From NCBI RefSeq assembly GCF_004683965.1, contig NZ_CP038436.1:1426001-1490000 (forward strand): DNA of 64,000 nt. The letters run 5' to 3'. The position numbers and the translations under genes were made by a program. The stretch is from Nocardioides seonyuensis. Its GTDB lineage: Bacteria > Actinomycetota > Actinomycetes > Propionibacteriales > Nocardioidaceae. The notes under the pieces are model-generated. The model was not told where the DNA came from, did not search any database, and saw only the letters and a program-made list of their open reading frames with translations. Within the stretch, counting starts at the first letter, position 1. Every line of letters begins with the position of its first letter. This document shows positions 1-7,566 of the stretch, one piece after another.

Positions 1-816
1 GAGCCGCTGGCGGCCGACCTGGCGCAGGATGTCGGAGCCCATGTCGGCGTCGCTGGTGGACCGGGTGACGATGAGGCCGGTGGCGACCGAGAGGAGGAGC
101 GCCGGGATCTGGGAGACGAGGCCGTCGCCGACCGACAGCAGGCTGTAGGTGGAGATGGCGTCGCCGAAGGACATCCCCTTCTGGGCCATGCCCACGGCGA
201 AGCCGCCGATCAGGTTGACCAGGGTGATCACGATCGCGGCGATCGCGTCGCCCTTCACGAACTTGGACGCACCGTCCATGGCGCCGTAGAAGTCTGCCTC
301 CGCGTGCACCTCCATCCGCCGGATCCGCGCCTGGTCCTCGTCGATGAGGCCGGAGTTGAGGTCGGCGTCGATCGCCATCTGCTTGCCGGGCATCGCGTCG
401 AGGGTGAAGCGGGCGCCCACCTCGGCCACGCGCTCGGCACCCTTGGTGATGACGAAGAACTGGATGATCAGCAGGATCGCGAAGACGATGAGGCCGACGA
501 CCAGCGAGCCGCCGACGACGAAGTGGCCGAAGGTGTCGATGACCTTGCCTGCGTAGCCGTCGAGCAGCACCAGACGGGTGGCGCTGATGTTGAGGGCCAG
601 CCGGAACAGCGTCATCACGAGGATGACGGCGGGGAACGCGTTGAAGTCGAGGGGCCGGTGGACGAGCATCGCCACCATGAGCACCAGGATCGCGCCGACG
701 ATGTTGAGCGCGATGAGCATGTCGAGCACGACCGCCGGGAGCGGGACCACCAGCATCGCGATGATGAGCACGACACCGGCCGGGATCCCCAGCTGGGTCA
801 GGCGCTTGGCTTCCAC
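1..816 (-). CDS. flhA: Flagellar export gate protein FlhA, N-terminal part (runs off the left edge)
   Basis: These are the first 272 codons of FlhA, the large membrane subunit of the flagellar type III export gate; the rest lies outside the window. Translation from GTG at 816 begins VEAKRLTQLGIP and gives several hydrophobic segments, with the FHIPEP-family stretch DAMPGKQMAIDADLNSG near residue 140, which is diagnostic. The start is supported by GAAAGG a few bases upstream and by the absence of a better in-frame codon. The gene follows flhB with a 76-base gap. It appears to have its own sigma-28 type promoter, which overlaps the flhB stop codon, and a hairpin-rich leader. Family assignment is secure. 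Confidence 0.95.
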   Translation of the reverse strand, partial: MEAKRLTQLGIPAGVVLIIAMLVVPLPAVVLDMLIALNIVGAILVLMVAMLVHRPLDFNAFPAVILVMTLFRLALNISATRLVLLDGYAGKVIDTFGHFVVGGSLVVGLIVFAILLIIQFFVITKGAERVAEVGARFTLDAMPGKQMAIDADLNSGLIDEDQARIRRMEVHAEADFYGAMDGASKFVKGDAIAAIVITLVNLIGGFAVGMAQKGMSFGDAISTYSLLSVGDGLVSQIPALLLSVATGLIVTRSTSDADMGSDILRQVGRQRL

Positions 817-846
817 GTGGTGCCTTTCGGAGGGTCAGTCGCACTG

Positions 847-885
847 GGCGCCCTCCATGGCACCGGCTGACGCCGTCCTGGCATC
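847..885 (-). promoter_or_regulatory. flhA leader with two GGA-loop hairpins (candidate CsrA sites)
   Basis: Read on the minus strand, the predicted flhA leader opens seven bases after the -10 element with stem GATGCC/GGCGTC (one G-T pair) around loop AGGAC at 869-885. Four bases later comes stem GGTGCC/GGCGCC (one G-T pair) around loop ATGGAG at 847-864. CsrA/RsmA proteins bind GGA, best as A-N-GGA, shown in hairpin loops. csrA is encoded at 26468. Binding is inferred, not shown. Confidence 0.45.
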
Positions 886-892
886 AGGGGAT

Positions 893-922
893 TCATCGGC
901 TGGTCGCGCCGGGTCCTGAGGG
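893..922 (-). promoter_or_regulatory. Sigma-28 type promoter of flhA, inside the 3' end of flhB
   Basis: On the minus strand the site reads CCCTCAG (922-916), 15 bases, then GCCGATGA (900-893). The last three bases are the flhB stop codon. It matches the five other flagellar promoters in this window in both elements and in exact spacing. The predicted transcript start is near 886, about 70 bases before the flhA GTG. Confidence 0.7.
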
Positions 923-2095
923 TTTCGTGGCCGGCAGTGCCGCGGGGCGTGCCGCGGGGCGTACGGCGGGGCGCGCAGCCTGGCGACGGCGGCGGGCGGC
1001 CAGTGCGACCTCGGGCAGGTCGTCCCCCCGGCGGGGAGTGCTGTGCTGCCCGCCCTTCGCTCCGGCGTTGCGCCGGGAGATGACGAACGCGAGGACCTGC
1101 GCGACCGCGGCGTAGAGCTCGGCCGGGATCTCCTGGCCCACGACGGTCGAGCGGTGCAGGGCTCGCGCGAGGGGCACGTCGCGCACCAGCGGCACCCCGT
1201 GCTCCGTAGCCCGCTCACGGATGCTCTGCGCCACCGCGCCGGCACCCCGGGCGACCACGCGGGGGGCGCCGTTCTCGGCCTCGTAGCGCAGGGCCACCGC
1301 GACGTGGGTGGGGTTGACGAGGACCACGTCCGCGGTGGGGATGTCGGCCATCATGCGGCTGCGGGCGGCGGCGAGCTGCCGCGCGCGGATCGCGCCCTTG
1401 ATCAGCGGGTCGCCCTCGGTCTGCTTGTGCTCGCGCTTGACCTCGTCCTTGGTCATCCGGGTCTGCTTGCCGGTGCGGCGGCGCATCACCGCGTAGTCGG
1501 CCGCGGCCATCAGGATCCCTGCGAACGCCACGTTGCGGATGAGCGCGAACACCTCGTCCTGGACGACGTCGAGCACTGCCGAGATGGGGACCAGCCCCCC
1601 GATGAGCGGCACCATCGACCGGATGGCGGCGTACACCACCAGACCCACCACCGCGCTCTTGATCAGCACCTTGGCGCCCTCCCACAGGGCGTGGCCGCCG
1701 AAGGCCCTCTTGGCACCCTTGAAGAGGTTCAAGCTCTTCAACGACGGCTTGGCACTCTTGGACGCGACGTAGAAGCCGCCCTGCGCCAGGGCCGCCGAGA
1801 CGCCGAGGACCATCACACCCGAGCCGAGGATGACGAGCGTGAGCATCACGTGCTCGAAGCCCCGTCCGAGGAGAGCCGTGGCGTCTGCCACCTCGACGTC
1901 CCCCTGCACGGTGAAGCAGTCGCGCATGAGCTCGGCGAGCGCGGTCAGCTCGTGCCTCATCAGCGGCGGGAGCGCCATCGCGAACGCGAGCAGCGCCGCC
2001 CAGCCCCCGAACTCCTGGGTGCGCGCGACCTGTCCCTCCTTGCGGGACTCCTTGCGCTTCTTGGCCGTGGGCTTCTCGGTCTTCTCCTCGGACAT
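893..2095 (-). CDS. flhB: Flagellar export gate switch protein FlhB
   Basis: FlhB sits in the membrane next to FlhA and switches export from rod/hook to filament substrates after cleaving itself. The N terminus MSEEKTEKPTAKKRKESRKE is typical. Hydrophobic segments follow, and the autocleavage motif NPTH is at residues 261-264. The protein is 400 aa. Its last 55 or so residues are a low-complexity Arg/Pro/Ala tail beyond the usual domain, and the DNA coding that tail carries the flhA promoter. It lies three bases downstream of fliR in the fliM-to-flhB operon. Confidence 0.97.
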   Translation of the reverse strand: MSEEKTEKPTAKKRKESRKEGQVARTQEFGGWAALLAFAMALPPLMRHELTALAELMRDCFTVQGDVEVADATALLGRGFEHVMLTLVILGSGVMVLGVSAALAQGGFYVASKSAKPSLKSLNLFKGAKRAFGGHALWEGAKVLIKSAVVGLVVYAAIRSMVPLIGGLVPISAVLDVVQDEVFALIRNVAFAGILMAAADYAVMRRRTGKQTRMTKDEVKREHKQTEGDPLIKGAIRARQLAAARSRMMADIPTADVVLVNPTHVAVALRYEAENGAPRVVARGAGAVAQSIRERATEHGVPLVRDVPLARALHRSTVVGQEIPAELYAAVAQVLAFVISRRNAGAKGGQHSTPRRGDDLPEVALAARRRRQAARPAVRPAARPAALPATKPSGPGATSR

Positions 2096-2098
2096 CGC

Positions 2099-2872
2099 TC
2101 ACCCCCCGCCCACGAGCGTCCACTGGGCCTCGTTGGCCAGGTCGACGAGACGGGCGACGGCCTCCGGGAGCACCGGGAACGACAGCCCCAGCAGGAGCAG
2201 CGTGAGCCCGATCTTGGCGGGAAACATCACGTTGATGGCGTTGAGCTGGGGCGCCACCTTGGTGAGCATCGCCAGCCCGAGGTCGGCGACGAAGAGGACC
2301 GCCACCAGCGGCAGCGCGATCTGCACGGCGGTGAGGAAGAACATCCCGAACGCCGTGATCATCACGTGGGCCGCACCCTCGATCTCGGGCGACTCCCCCA
2401 GTGGCATCAGGTCGAAGGTCCGCAGCAGGCCACCGAGCACGAGGAGGTGGCCGCCGGAGGCGAAGAGCAGCATCACCGCCAGCATCTGGTGCATCTTCCC
2501 GAAGACGGTGTTCATGTTCATCGAGAGCGGGTCGAAGCCCTGGGCGAGCTGGAAGCCGCCGAACGTGTCCACCAGGGAGCCGGCAGTGGCGATGGCGGCG
2601 AGCAGCATGTACGTCACCAGGCCCAGGGCGGACCCGATGACGACCTGGGTCAGCGTCGTGACCAGGAGCTCGCCGGTCCCGGTCGGGATCGAGCCACCCT
2701 CGACCGAGGGCACCACCGCGAACGCCAGTCCCAGGGAGAGCACCACCTTCGCCGGCAGCGGAACCGACCGACCGGCGAAGGGCGGCACCAGGGCGAGCCA
2801 GGCGCCGATCCGCACCGAGGCCAGCAGGTAGGCCAGCAGCGGCTCGCCGGCGATGCTCAGGGTCAGGCCCAC
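2099..2872 (-). CDS. fliR: Flagellar export gate protein FliR
   Basis: FliR is a polytopic membrane protein of the export gate core, forming a channel with FliP and FliQ. The 257 aa are almost entirely hydrophobic. They include the family stretch LAQGFDPLSMNMNTVFGKMH and a C-terminal Gly-rich end. It is placed between fliQ and flhB with three-base gaps on both sides, the usual fliPQR-flhB order. No unusual feature is seen. Confidence 0.95.
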   Translation of the reverse strand: MGLTLSIAGEPLLAYLLASVRIGAWLALVPPFAGRSVPLPAKVVLSLGLAFAVVPSVEGGSIPTGTGELLVTTLTQVVIGSALGLVTYMLLAAIATAGSLVDTFGGFQLAQGFDPLSMNMNTVFGKMHQMLAVMLLFASGGHLLVLGGLLRTFDLMPLGESPEIEGAAHVMITAFGMFFLTAVQIALPLVAVLFVADLGLAMLTKVAPQLNAINVMFPAKIGLTLLLLGLSFPVLPEAVARLVDLANEAQWTLVGGG

Positions 2873-2875
2873 GGG

Positions 2876-3145
2876 TCAGCCCAGCAGGGTCGGGAGCAGG
2901 GCGAAGAGGTCCTGGGTGAAGTCGACCAGGGTCCGCAGCATCCAGCTCCCCGAGATCAGCAGGGCGATACCCACGCCGACGAGCTTGGGCACGAAGGCGA
3001 GGGTGAACTCCTGGATCTGCGTCATCGACTGGAAGAGCGAGATGGTGAAGCCGATGACCAGCGACGTCACGAGGATCGGCGCGGACAGCTTCAGCGCGAC
3101 CAGCATGGTCTGCAGGGCGATGTTGATGACGGTGGTGTCGGTCAT
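2876..3145 (-). CDS. fliQ: Flagellar export gate protein FliQ
   Basis: An 89-aa protein with two transmembrane helices around a short polar loop, the usual size and shape for FliQ. The family-typical TQIQEFTLAFVPK follows the first helix. It forms the export channel with FliP and FliR. It lies between fliP (six-base gap) and fliR (three-base gap), so translation is probably coupled. Confidence 0.95.
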   Translation of the reverse strand: MTDTTVINIALQTMLVALKLSAPILVTSLVIGFTISLFQSMTQIQEFTLAFVPKLVGVGIALLISGSWMLRTLVDFTQDLFALLPTLLG

Positions 3146-3151
3146 CGCGGC

Positions 3152-4015
3152 CTACTGATAGCTGGAGACGACGGAGGTGATGACAAGTCCCCACCCGTCG
3201 ACCAGCACGAAGAGGAGCAGCTTGAAGGGCAGCGACACCATGACCGGCGGCATCATCATCATGCCGAGCGCCATCAGGGCACCGCTGATGACGATGTCGA
3301 TCACCAGGAAGGGGATGAAGATGACGAAGCCGATGATGAACGCCTGCTTGAGCTCGCTCAGGATGAACGCCGGCACGAGGGTCGCCATCGACACGTCCTC
3401 CCGGTTCTCGGGGAGCTCGCGCTCGGCGACGTTGGTCAGCAGCCGCAGCTCCTCGTCGCCGGTCTGGCCAAGCATGAAGTCGCGCAGCGGCTCGACCCCG
3501 GAGTCGTAGGCCCGCGACGCGGTCTTGTCACCGTCGAGGAAGGGCTGCACGCCCTTGTCGTTCACCTCGCCGAGCACCGGCGCCATGATGAACAGCGAGA
3601 GGAACAGCGCGAGGCCGGCGAGCACCTGGTTGGGCGGGATGCCCTGGAGGCCGAGCGCGTTGCGGGTCAGGCCCAGCACGATGAGCACCTTGGTGAAGCT
3701 GGTGCAGGTGAGCAGGATCGCGGGCAGCAGCGACAGCAGCGAGAGCGCGAGGATCACCGTGACCGGCGTTCCGGGCTTGTCGGTCAGGCCGTCCAGCTCG
3801 ATGGTCACCGAGCTGTCCCCGCCCGTGCCCGGAGTCCGTGGCCCCCGGGGGCCACGCGGACCGTCCGGACCCACGAGGTCGGAGGCGCTGGGGTGTACGA
3901 CGACCGCGACGGACGAGCCGGCCGGCGCGGCCTGGGCGGGGGTCGCCAGGGGACCGAGCGAGAGGAACAGGCCGGCGAAGAGCGCGACGAGGAGACCCGA
4001 GAGGAGGCGGTTCAC
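3152..4015 (-). CDS. fliP: Flagellar export gate protein FliP with a Gly-Pro rich periplasmic insert
   Basis: FliP forms the core of the export channel. A cleavable signal peptide ends near AQAAP (residues 28-32). A variable segment containing GPRGPRGPR follows, then the conserved membrane region with LTCTSFTKVLIVLGLTRNAL and the C-terminal block MGMMMMPPVMVSLPFKLLLF. At 287 aa it is longer than many FliP proteins because of the 40-odd residue linker before the first conserved helix. The start overlaps the fliO stop by four bases (ATGA). Confidence 0.96.
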   Translation of the reverse strand: MNRLLSGLLVALFAGLFLSLGPLATPAQAAPAGSSVAVVVHPSASDLVGPDGPRGPRGPRTPGTGGDSSVTIELDGLTDKPGTPVTVILALSLLSLLPAILLTCTSFTKVLIVLGLTRNALGLQGIPPNQVLAGLALFLSLFIMAPVLGEVNDKGVQPFLDGDKTASRAYDSGVEPLRDFMLGQTGDEELRLLTNVAERELPENREDVSMATLVPAFILSELKQAFIIGFVIFIPFLVIDIVISGALMALGMMMMPPVMVSLPFKLLLFVLVDGWGLVITSVVSSYQ

Positions 4016-4449
4016 GAGGCTCGGTCCTTGGCTGCGGCCAACGCCTGCCGCCAGGTCTGGGGTGAGAGCAGGGAGCCGTTGAGGGGTCCGGCCTGGGCGC
4101 CGGCGCCCGAGCCGACCGGCTTGCGGCTGTTCGCGAGCGGGACCTGGATCGCGTCGTCCTCGAGGGCGACGTCCTCGGTCTCGAGAGCCACCGTCGTGAG
4201 CTCCAGCTCGTCGGGGTCCAGCTCGGTCAGCAGGCTGACCTGGTGGTCGGTGGTGCCCACGACGAGCACGCGGCTGCCGACGGTGATGACGGCGACCGAG
4301 GAGCTGCGGGAGAGCGGCTGGCGGTGCAGCACCTGCACCGGAGCGCCGGCGCGGCCGCCGTACCGCTTGCCCATGAAGCGGGCGAGCAGCAGCATCAGGC
4401 CGACGACGACCGCCAGGGAGGCGACCAGTCGGATGATCAGCTCGAGCAC
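4012..4449 (-). CDS. fliO: Flagellar biosynthesis protein FliO
   Basis: A 145-aa protein with one N-terminal transmembrane helix (about residues 5-24) followed by a cytoplasmic beta-rich domain containing RQPLSRSSSVAVITVGSRVL and VGTTDHQVSLL, as in FliO/FliZ proteins. FliO helps assemble the FliP ring. It is one base downstream of fliN and overlaps fliP by four bases. FliO is poorly conserved, so the call rests on both pattern and position. Confidence 0.9.
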   Translation of the reverse strand: MLELIIRLVASLAVVVGLMLLLARFMGKRYGGRAGAPVQVLHRQPLSRSSSVAVITVGSRVLVVGTTDHQVSLLTELDPDELELTTVALETEDVALEDDAIQVPLANSRKPVGSGAGAQAGPLNGSLLSPQTWRQALAAAKDRAS

Positions 4450-4450
4450 G

Positions 4451-5206
4451 TCAGCCGACAGCTGTCTCGTCGAGGATCTCGGTCACCCGCAGACCGAAGT
4501 TCTCGTCGACGACGACGACCTCACCACGTGCGATCAGGCGACCGTTGACGAGGAGGTCGGCGGGACTGCCGGCCGCGCGGTCGAGCTCGAGGACGGCACC
4601 CGGGGAGAGGGCGAGGAGCTCGCGGACCGTGAGGTGGGTCCGGCCGAGCTCGACGGTGACCTCCATGTCGACGCCGTGCAGCATCTCGATGCCGCGGCTG
4701 GCCGCCATGCCCTGGGCCGAGCCCATCGCGGGCGACTGCAGCACGGGGGGGACGCCGCCGGACTCGACGGCTGCCGCCGAGGCGGTCGCGGCGTCGGAGA
4801 CCAGCAGCGCGCCGGCGGGCGTACCGCCGCCGAGGAGCGGGACCAGCGCGAACGAGCCGCCGATCTCGGCGCCCACCTGGTCGAGGGAGACTTCGCGAGC
4901 GGTGCCGCACGAGGCTCCGAGGGCCGCGGCAGCCGCATCGAGGGCAGGCTGGGTGGCGGCCGCCAGGTCGAGACCGCCCATCGGGCTGGCCGCCAGCGCC
5001 TCGACGAGCTCGGCGCCGACGAGGACCGCCACGCGGGGGGCACCCGGCAGGAGCAGCTCGGCCACGGCAGCACCGGCGTACTCGGCGACAGCAGCGGCGT
5101 CGCCCACGACGGGCGCGCCGGCCACCAGCTGGGTCGGCGCGGGGAGCACCGCCGCGACGGCCTCGGCCGCTGCGCTGGTGACGGACTCGGGGAGGGTGGT
5201 GGTCAT
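4451..5206 (-). CDS. fliN: Flagellar C-ring protein FliN with a long N-terminal domain
   Basis: The C-terminal 75 residues, from about 172 (MLHGVDMEVTVELGRTHLTV), form a SpoA/FliN domain of the switch complex. They include LSPGAVLELDRAAGSPADL and the end VDENFGLRVTEI. The N-terminal 170 residues are Ala-rich and may be a degenerate CheC/FliY-like domain, as in FliY of Bacillus; I cannot see the CheC phosphatase motif. The protein is 251 aa, against about 140 for a minimal FliN. Its ATG overlaps the fliM stop (ATGA). Confidence 0.92.
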   Translation of the reverse strand: MTTTLPESVTSAAAEAVAAVLPAPTQLVAGAPVVGDAAAVAEYAGAAVAELLLPGAPRVAVLVGAELVEALAASPMGGLDLAAATQPALDAAAAALGASCGTAREVSLDQVGAEIGGSFALVPLLGGGTPAGALLVSDAATASAAAVESGGVPPVLQSPAMGSAQGMAASRGIEMLHGVDMEVTVELGRTHLTVRELLALSPGAVLELDRAAGSPADLLVNGRLIARGEVVVVDENFGLRVTEILDETAVG

Positions 5207-6159
5207 GCGTTCTCCTTGGACGTGCTGACGACGAGCGCCGCCAGCCGCGTGCCGTGGGTGCCGGGGGTGGCGTGGGCAAAGGTGGTGTCGCCGACCATGA
5301 CGTCCAGGGGCGCGGTCGACGGGTGGGAGAGCCGCAGCACGTCGCCGACGGCGAGGCTGCTCAGGGTGTCGGGGTCCAGGCGGGTCGGGCGGAAGCGGAC
5401 GGCGGCCTCGACAGGGACGCCGCGGAAGCGCCGGTCCACCTGCTCGGCGGCCAGCGCACGCTGGTCACGCTCGCGCGACGAGACGGGCGAGGGGGCAGCC
5501 GAGCGGACCAGGTGCGGGTGCAGGCCGGTGAAGGGCAGGGCCAGCGTCACGCGGTGGCTGCGCTCCTTGATGACCAGGTCGAAGGACGCCACGACCATCG
5601 TGTCGGACGGGCCGGCGACCTGGGCCAGCTGCGGGCTGTACTCGACCCCGATGCGCTGGGCGTCGGCCTCGACGATGGCGGCGAGGCTGTACTGCAGCTC
5701 GCCGAGGACACGGTCGAGCAGGCTCTGCACGACGGCGCTCTCGATGTCGGTGAGGGGGCGCAGCGGCTGCTCGTCCGCGCCCGGCCCTCCGAGCATGTGG
5801 TCGATGGTGCTCATCACCGCGGGCAGCGGCAGGTTGAGCAGCCCGAGGCCGGCGATCGGCTCGGCCGAGAACTTCACCAGGTAGGTGGTCGGGTCGAGCG
5901 TGTCGACGTACTCCGCGTACTGCTGCTGGGCGACGCCGAGGAGCTGGGTCGTGCAGACGGTGCGGAGCGCGGCCGTGAAGACGGTCGCCGACTGGCGCGC
6001 GAAGCTGTCCAGCGTCACCTGGAGCGTGCGGGAGTGCTCGCGGGAGAGCTGGATGGGGCGCCGGAAGTCATAGGGGGTCGGCTCCGCACCCGAGCCGGCG
6101 CGGCGGCGTGCTCGGGCGTCGCCGTACGACGTGCGGCGGGAGGAGTCGAGGAGCGTCAC
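5203..6159 (-). CDS. fliM: Flagellar motor switch protein FliM
   Basis: FliM forms the middle of the C-ring. The central domain starts at YDFRRPIQLSREHSRTL and contains YVDTLDPTTYLVKF and the loop SLMEP-like NLPLPAVMSTIDHMLGGPG. A C-terminal SpoA domain ends at residue 318. The extreme N terminus is Arg/Ala/Ser-rich and lacks the EIDALL motif that binds CheY-P in most FliM proteins. GTG at 6159 has no Shine-Dalgarno and lies exactly seven bases after a sigma-28 type -10 element, so the mRNA is probably leaderless. First gene of the fliM-N-O-P-Q-R-flhB operon. Confidence 0.96.
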   Translation of the reverse strand: MTLLDSSRRTSYGDARARRRAGSGAEPTPYDFRRPIQLSREHSRTLQVTLDSFARQSATVFTAALRTVCTTQLLGVAQQQYAEYVDTLDPTTYLVKFSAEPIAGLGLLNLPLPAVMSTIDHMLGGPGADEQPLRPLTDIESAVVQSLLDRVLGELQYSLAAIVEADAQRIGVEYSPQLAQVAGPSDTMVVASFDLVIKERSHRVTLALPFTGLHPHLVRSAAPSPVSSRERDQRALAAEQVDRRFRGVPVEAAVRFRPTRLDPDTLSSLAVGDVLRLSHPSTAPLDVMVGDTTFAHATPGTHGTRLAALVVSTSKENA

Positions 6160-6166
6160 GAGTCCC

Positions 6167-6196
6167 GTATCGGCCGCGGCGGCATGGACCTGAGGG
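6167..6196 (-). promoter_or_regulatory. Sigma-28 type promoter of the fliM operon (leaderless)
   Basis: Minus strand: CCCTCAG (6196-6190), 15 bases, GCCGATAC (6174-6167). Seven bases separate the -10 element from the GTG of fliM, so transcription should start at or next to the start codon. It lies in the 69-base gap between the fliL stop and fliM. Confidence 0.7.
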
Positions 6197-6228
6197 ATCC
6201 GCGCCCCGAACCGGACGGGTGAGTGGCG

Positions 6229-6669
6229 TCACTGGGTGACGAAGTCGGTGAAGTACACCTCCATCACGTCGCCGTGGTAGTCCTCGTGCAGAGCCTTCTC
6301 CAGCTTGTGCTTGTACTCCTCGCGGGTGTCCGACTTGACCAGGTCGGCGTGGTCGGCGCCGCTGAACAGGTCGATCACCGTGTCGAGCGCCGCGCTGCCG
6401 TCGACCTCGTGCGCGTCGGCCGTGAGCTGGAGGGCCACTCCGATCCGGAGGTAGTGGCCGCCGGCCAGGTTGACCTGGATCGCCTCCAGGGTGACGACCT
6501 CGCCCGCGACCGGCTCGGCGGCAGCTCCGCTCGGCTTGAGGAAGAACCACCAGCCCGCCGCCCCGGCGACGAGCAGCGCGACGACGATGATGATGAGCTT
6601 CTTCTTCTTGCCGCCCTTCGCCTCGTCCGCCGTCTCCGGCTCCGCTGGGCGGGTCATCGTGGTGCTCAT
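6229..6669 (-). CDS. fliL: Flagellar basal body-associated protein FliL
   Basis: A 146-aa single-pass membrane protein. A Lys-rich cytoplasmic start (GGKKKK) precedes a transmembrane helix at about residues 26-44, and the extracellular FliL domain follows with GGHYLRIGVALQL and DVMEVYFTDFVTQ at the C terminus. FliL rings surround the stator and support its function. Its ATG overlaps the motB stop (ATGA), so it belongs to the flbD-motA-motB-fliL operon. Confidence 0.94.
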   Translation of the reverse strand: MSTTMTRPAEPETADEAKGGKKKKLIIIVVALLVAGAAGWWFFLKPSGAAAEPVAGEVVTLEAIQVNLAGGHYLRIGVALQLTADAHEVDGSAALDTVIDLFSGADHADLVKSDTREEYKHKLEKALHEDYHGDVMEVYFTDFVTQ

Positions 6670-7565
6670 GACATTCCTCCGTCGATCTCTGGCTGGATGC
6701 TGGGGATGATGACCGGCCCGCCCGCGGGGGCGTCGTCCAGGAGCTCGCGGGCAGCAGCCGGCAGGTCGGAGAGGACGACGATGTCCACGCGCTTGTTCAC
6801 CCGCTGGGAGCCGGGCTTCGCGGGGTCGACGAGCGGGACCTCGTGGCCGAAGGCGGAGGCGCTGAGCCGCTTGCCGGGGATGCCGCCCCTCTCGTTGAGG
6901 TGGCGCAGCACCTCGATCGCCCGCGCCGAGGAGAGGTCCCAGTCGGTGGCGAAGTACTTGGGCTTCACGGGCACCTGGTTGGTGTGGCCGTCGATGCGCA
7001 GGTCCTCGTCGGCGCGCGAGAGCACGGGCGTGATCACGTCCAGGACCCGACGGCCACGACTGCTCAGCTCGGCCCGGTTGGGCTCGAAGACCACGTGCCG
7101 CGAGGTGAGGCTCAGGACGAGACCGCGCTCGTCGATGAGGCGCGTCACGTCGTCCTGCAGGCCGGCGCGCCGCAGGGCGGTGTCGAGCTCCTGGCCCAGC
7201 TGCTCGAGCCGGTCGCGCTCTGTCTTGGCGTCGGCCTCCACCCTCCGCTGGGCGGCCAGGGCCTTCTTCGCCTGCTCGGCGAGGGTGGTCGAGCCGCCGA
7301 AGTTCTCGGCGCGCACAGGAGCGACCGCCGAGGAGCCGGGGTGGTCCATGGTCGAGCTCGATCCCTGCATCACCGAGGTCGACTGCCCGAAGCCCGCGGC
7401 GAGCCCCGACTTGAGCTCGTTGAACTTCTTCTCGTCCACCGCGCTCATGGCGAACATGACGATGAAGAGCACCATCAGCAGCGTCACCATGTCGGCGTAG
7501 GTGACCAGCCACCGCTCGTGGTTCTCGTGCTCCTCATGGATCTCGGGCCGCTTCCTGGCTCCCAT
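6666..7565 (-). CDS. motB: Flagellar stator protein MotB
   Basis: MotB anchors the stator to peptidoglycan and carries the proton-binding Asp. From ATG at 7565 the 299-aa protein starts MGARKRPEIHEEHENHERWL. A single transmembrane helix has the key Asp in TYADMVTLLMVLF. The C-terminal OmpA-like domain has DGHTNQVPV and NKRVDIVVLSD. A longer frame opens at 7598, but the start at 7565, one base after the motA stop, fits the family better. The proton rather than sodium type is likely but unproven. Confidence 0.95.
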   Translation of the reverse strand: MGARKRPEIHEEHENHERWLVTYADMVTLLMVLFIVMFAMSAVDEKKFNELKSGLAAGFGQSTSVMQGSSSTMDHPGSSAVAPVRAENFGGSTTLAEQAKKALAAQRRVEADAKTERDRLEQLGQELDTALRRAGLQDDVTRLIDERGLVLSLTSRHVVFEPNRAELSSRGRRVLDVITPVLSRADEDLRIDGHTNQVPVKPKYFATDWDLSSARAIEVLRHLNERGGIPGKRLSASAFGHEVPLVDPAKPGSQRVNKRVDIVVLSDLPAAARELLDDAPAGGPVIIPSIQPEIDGGMS

Positions 7566-7566
7566 G

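Noticed and set aside
1043..5884. A 1613-codon open frame on the plus strand across fliQ-fliR-fliP-fliN-fliM
   Set aside because: It is antisense to seven well-supported flagellar genes, has His/Asp/Glu/Arg-rich composition typical of GC-rich shadow frames, and has no domain pattern.
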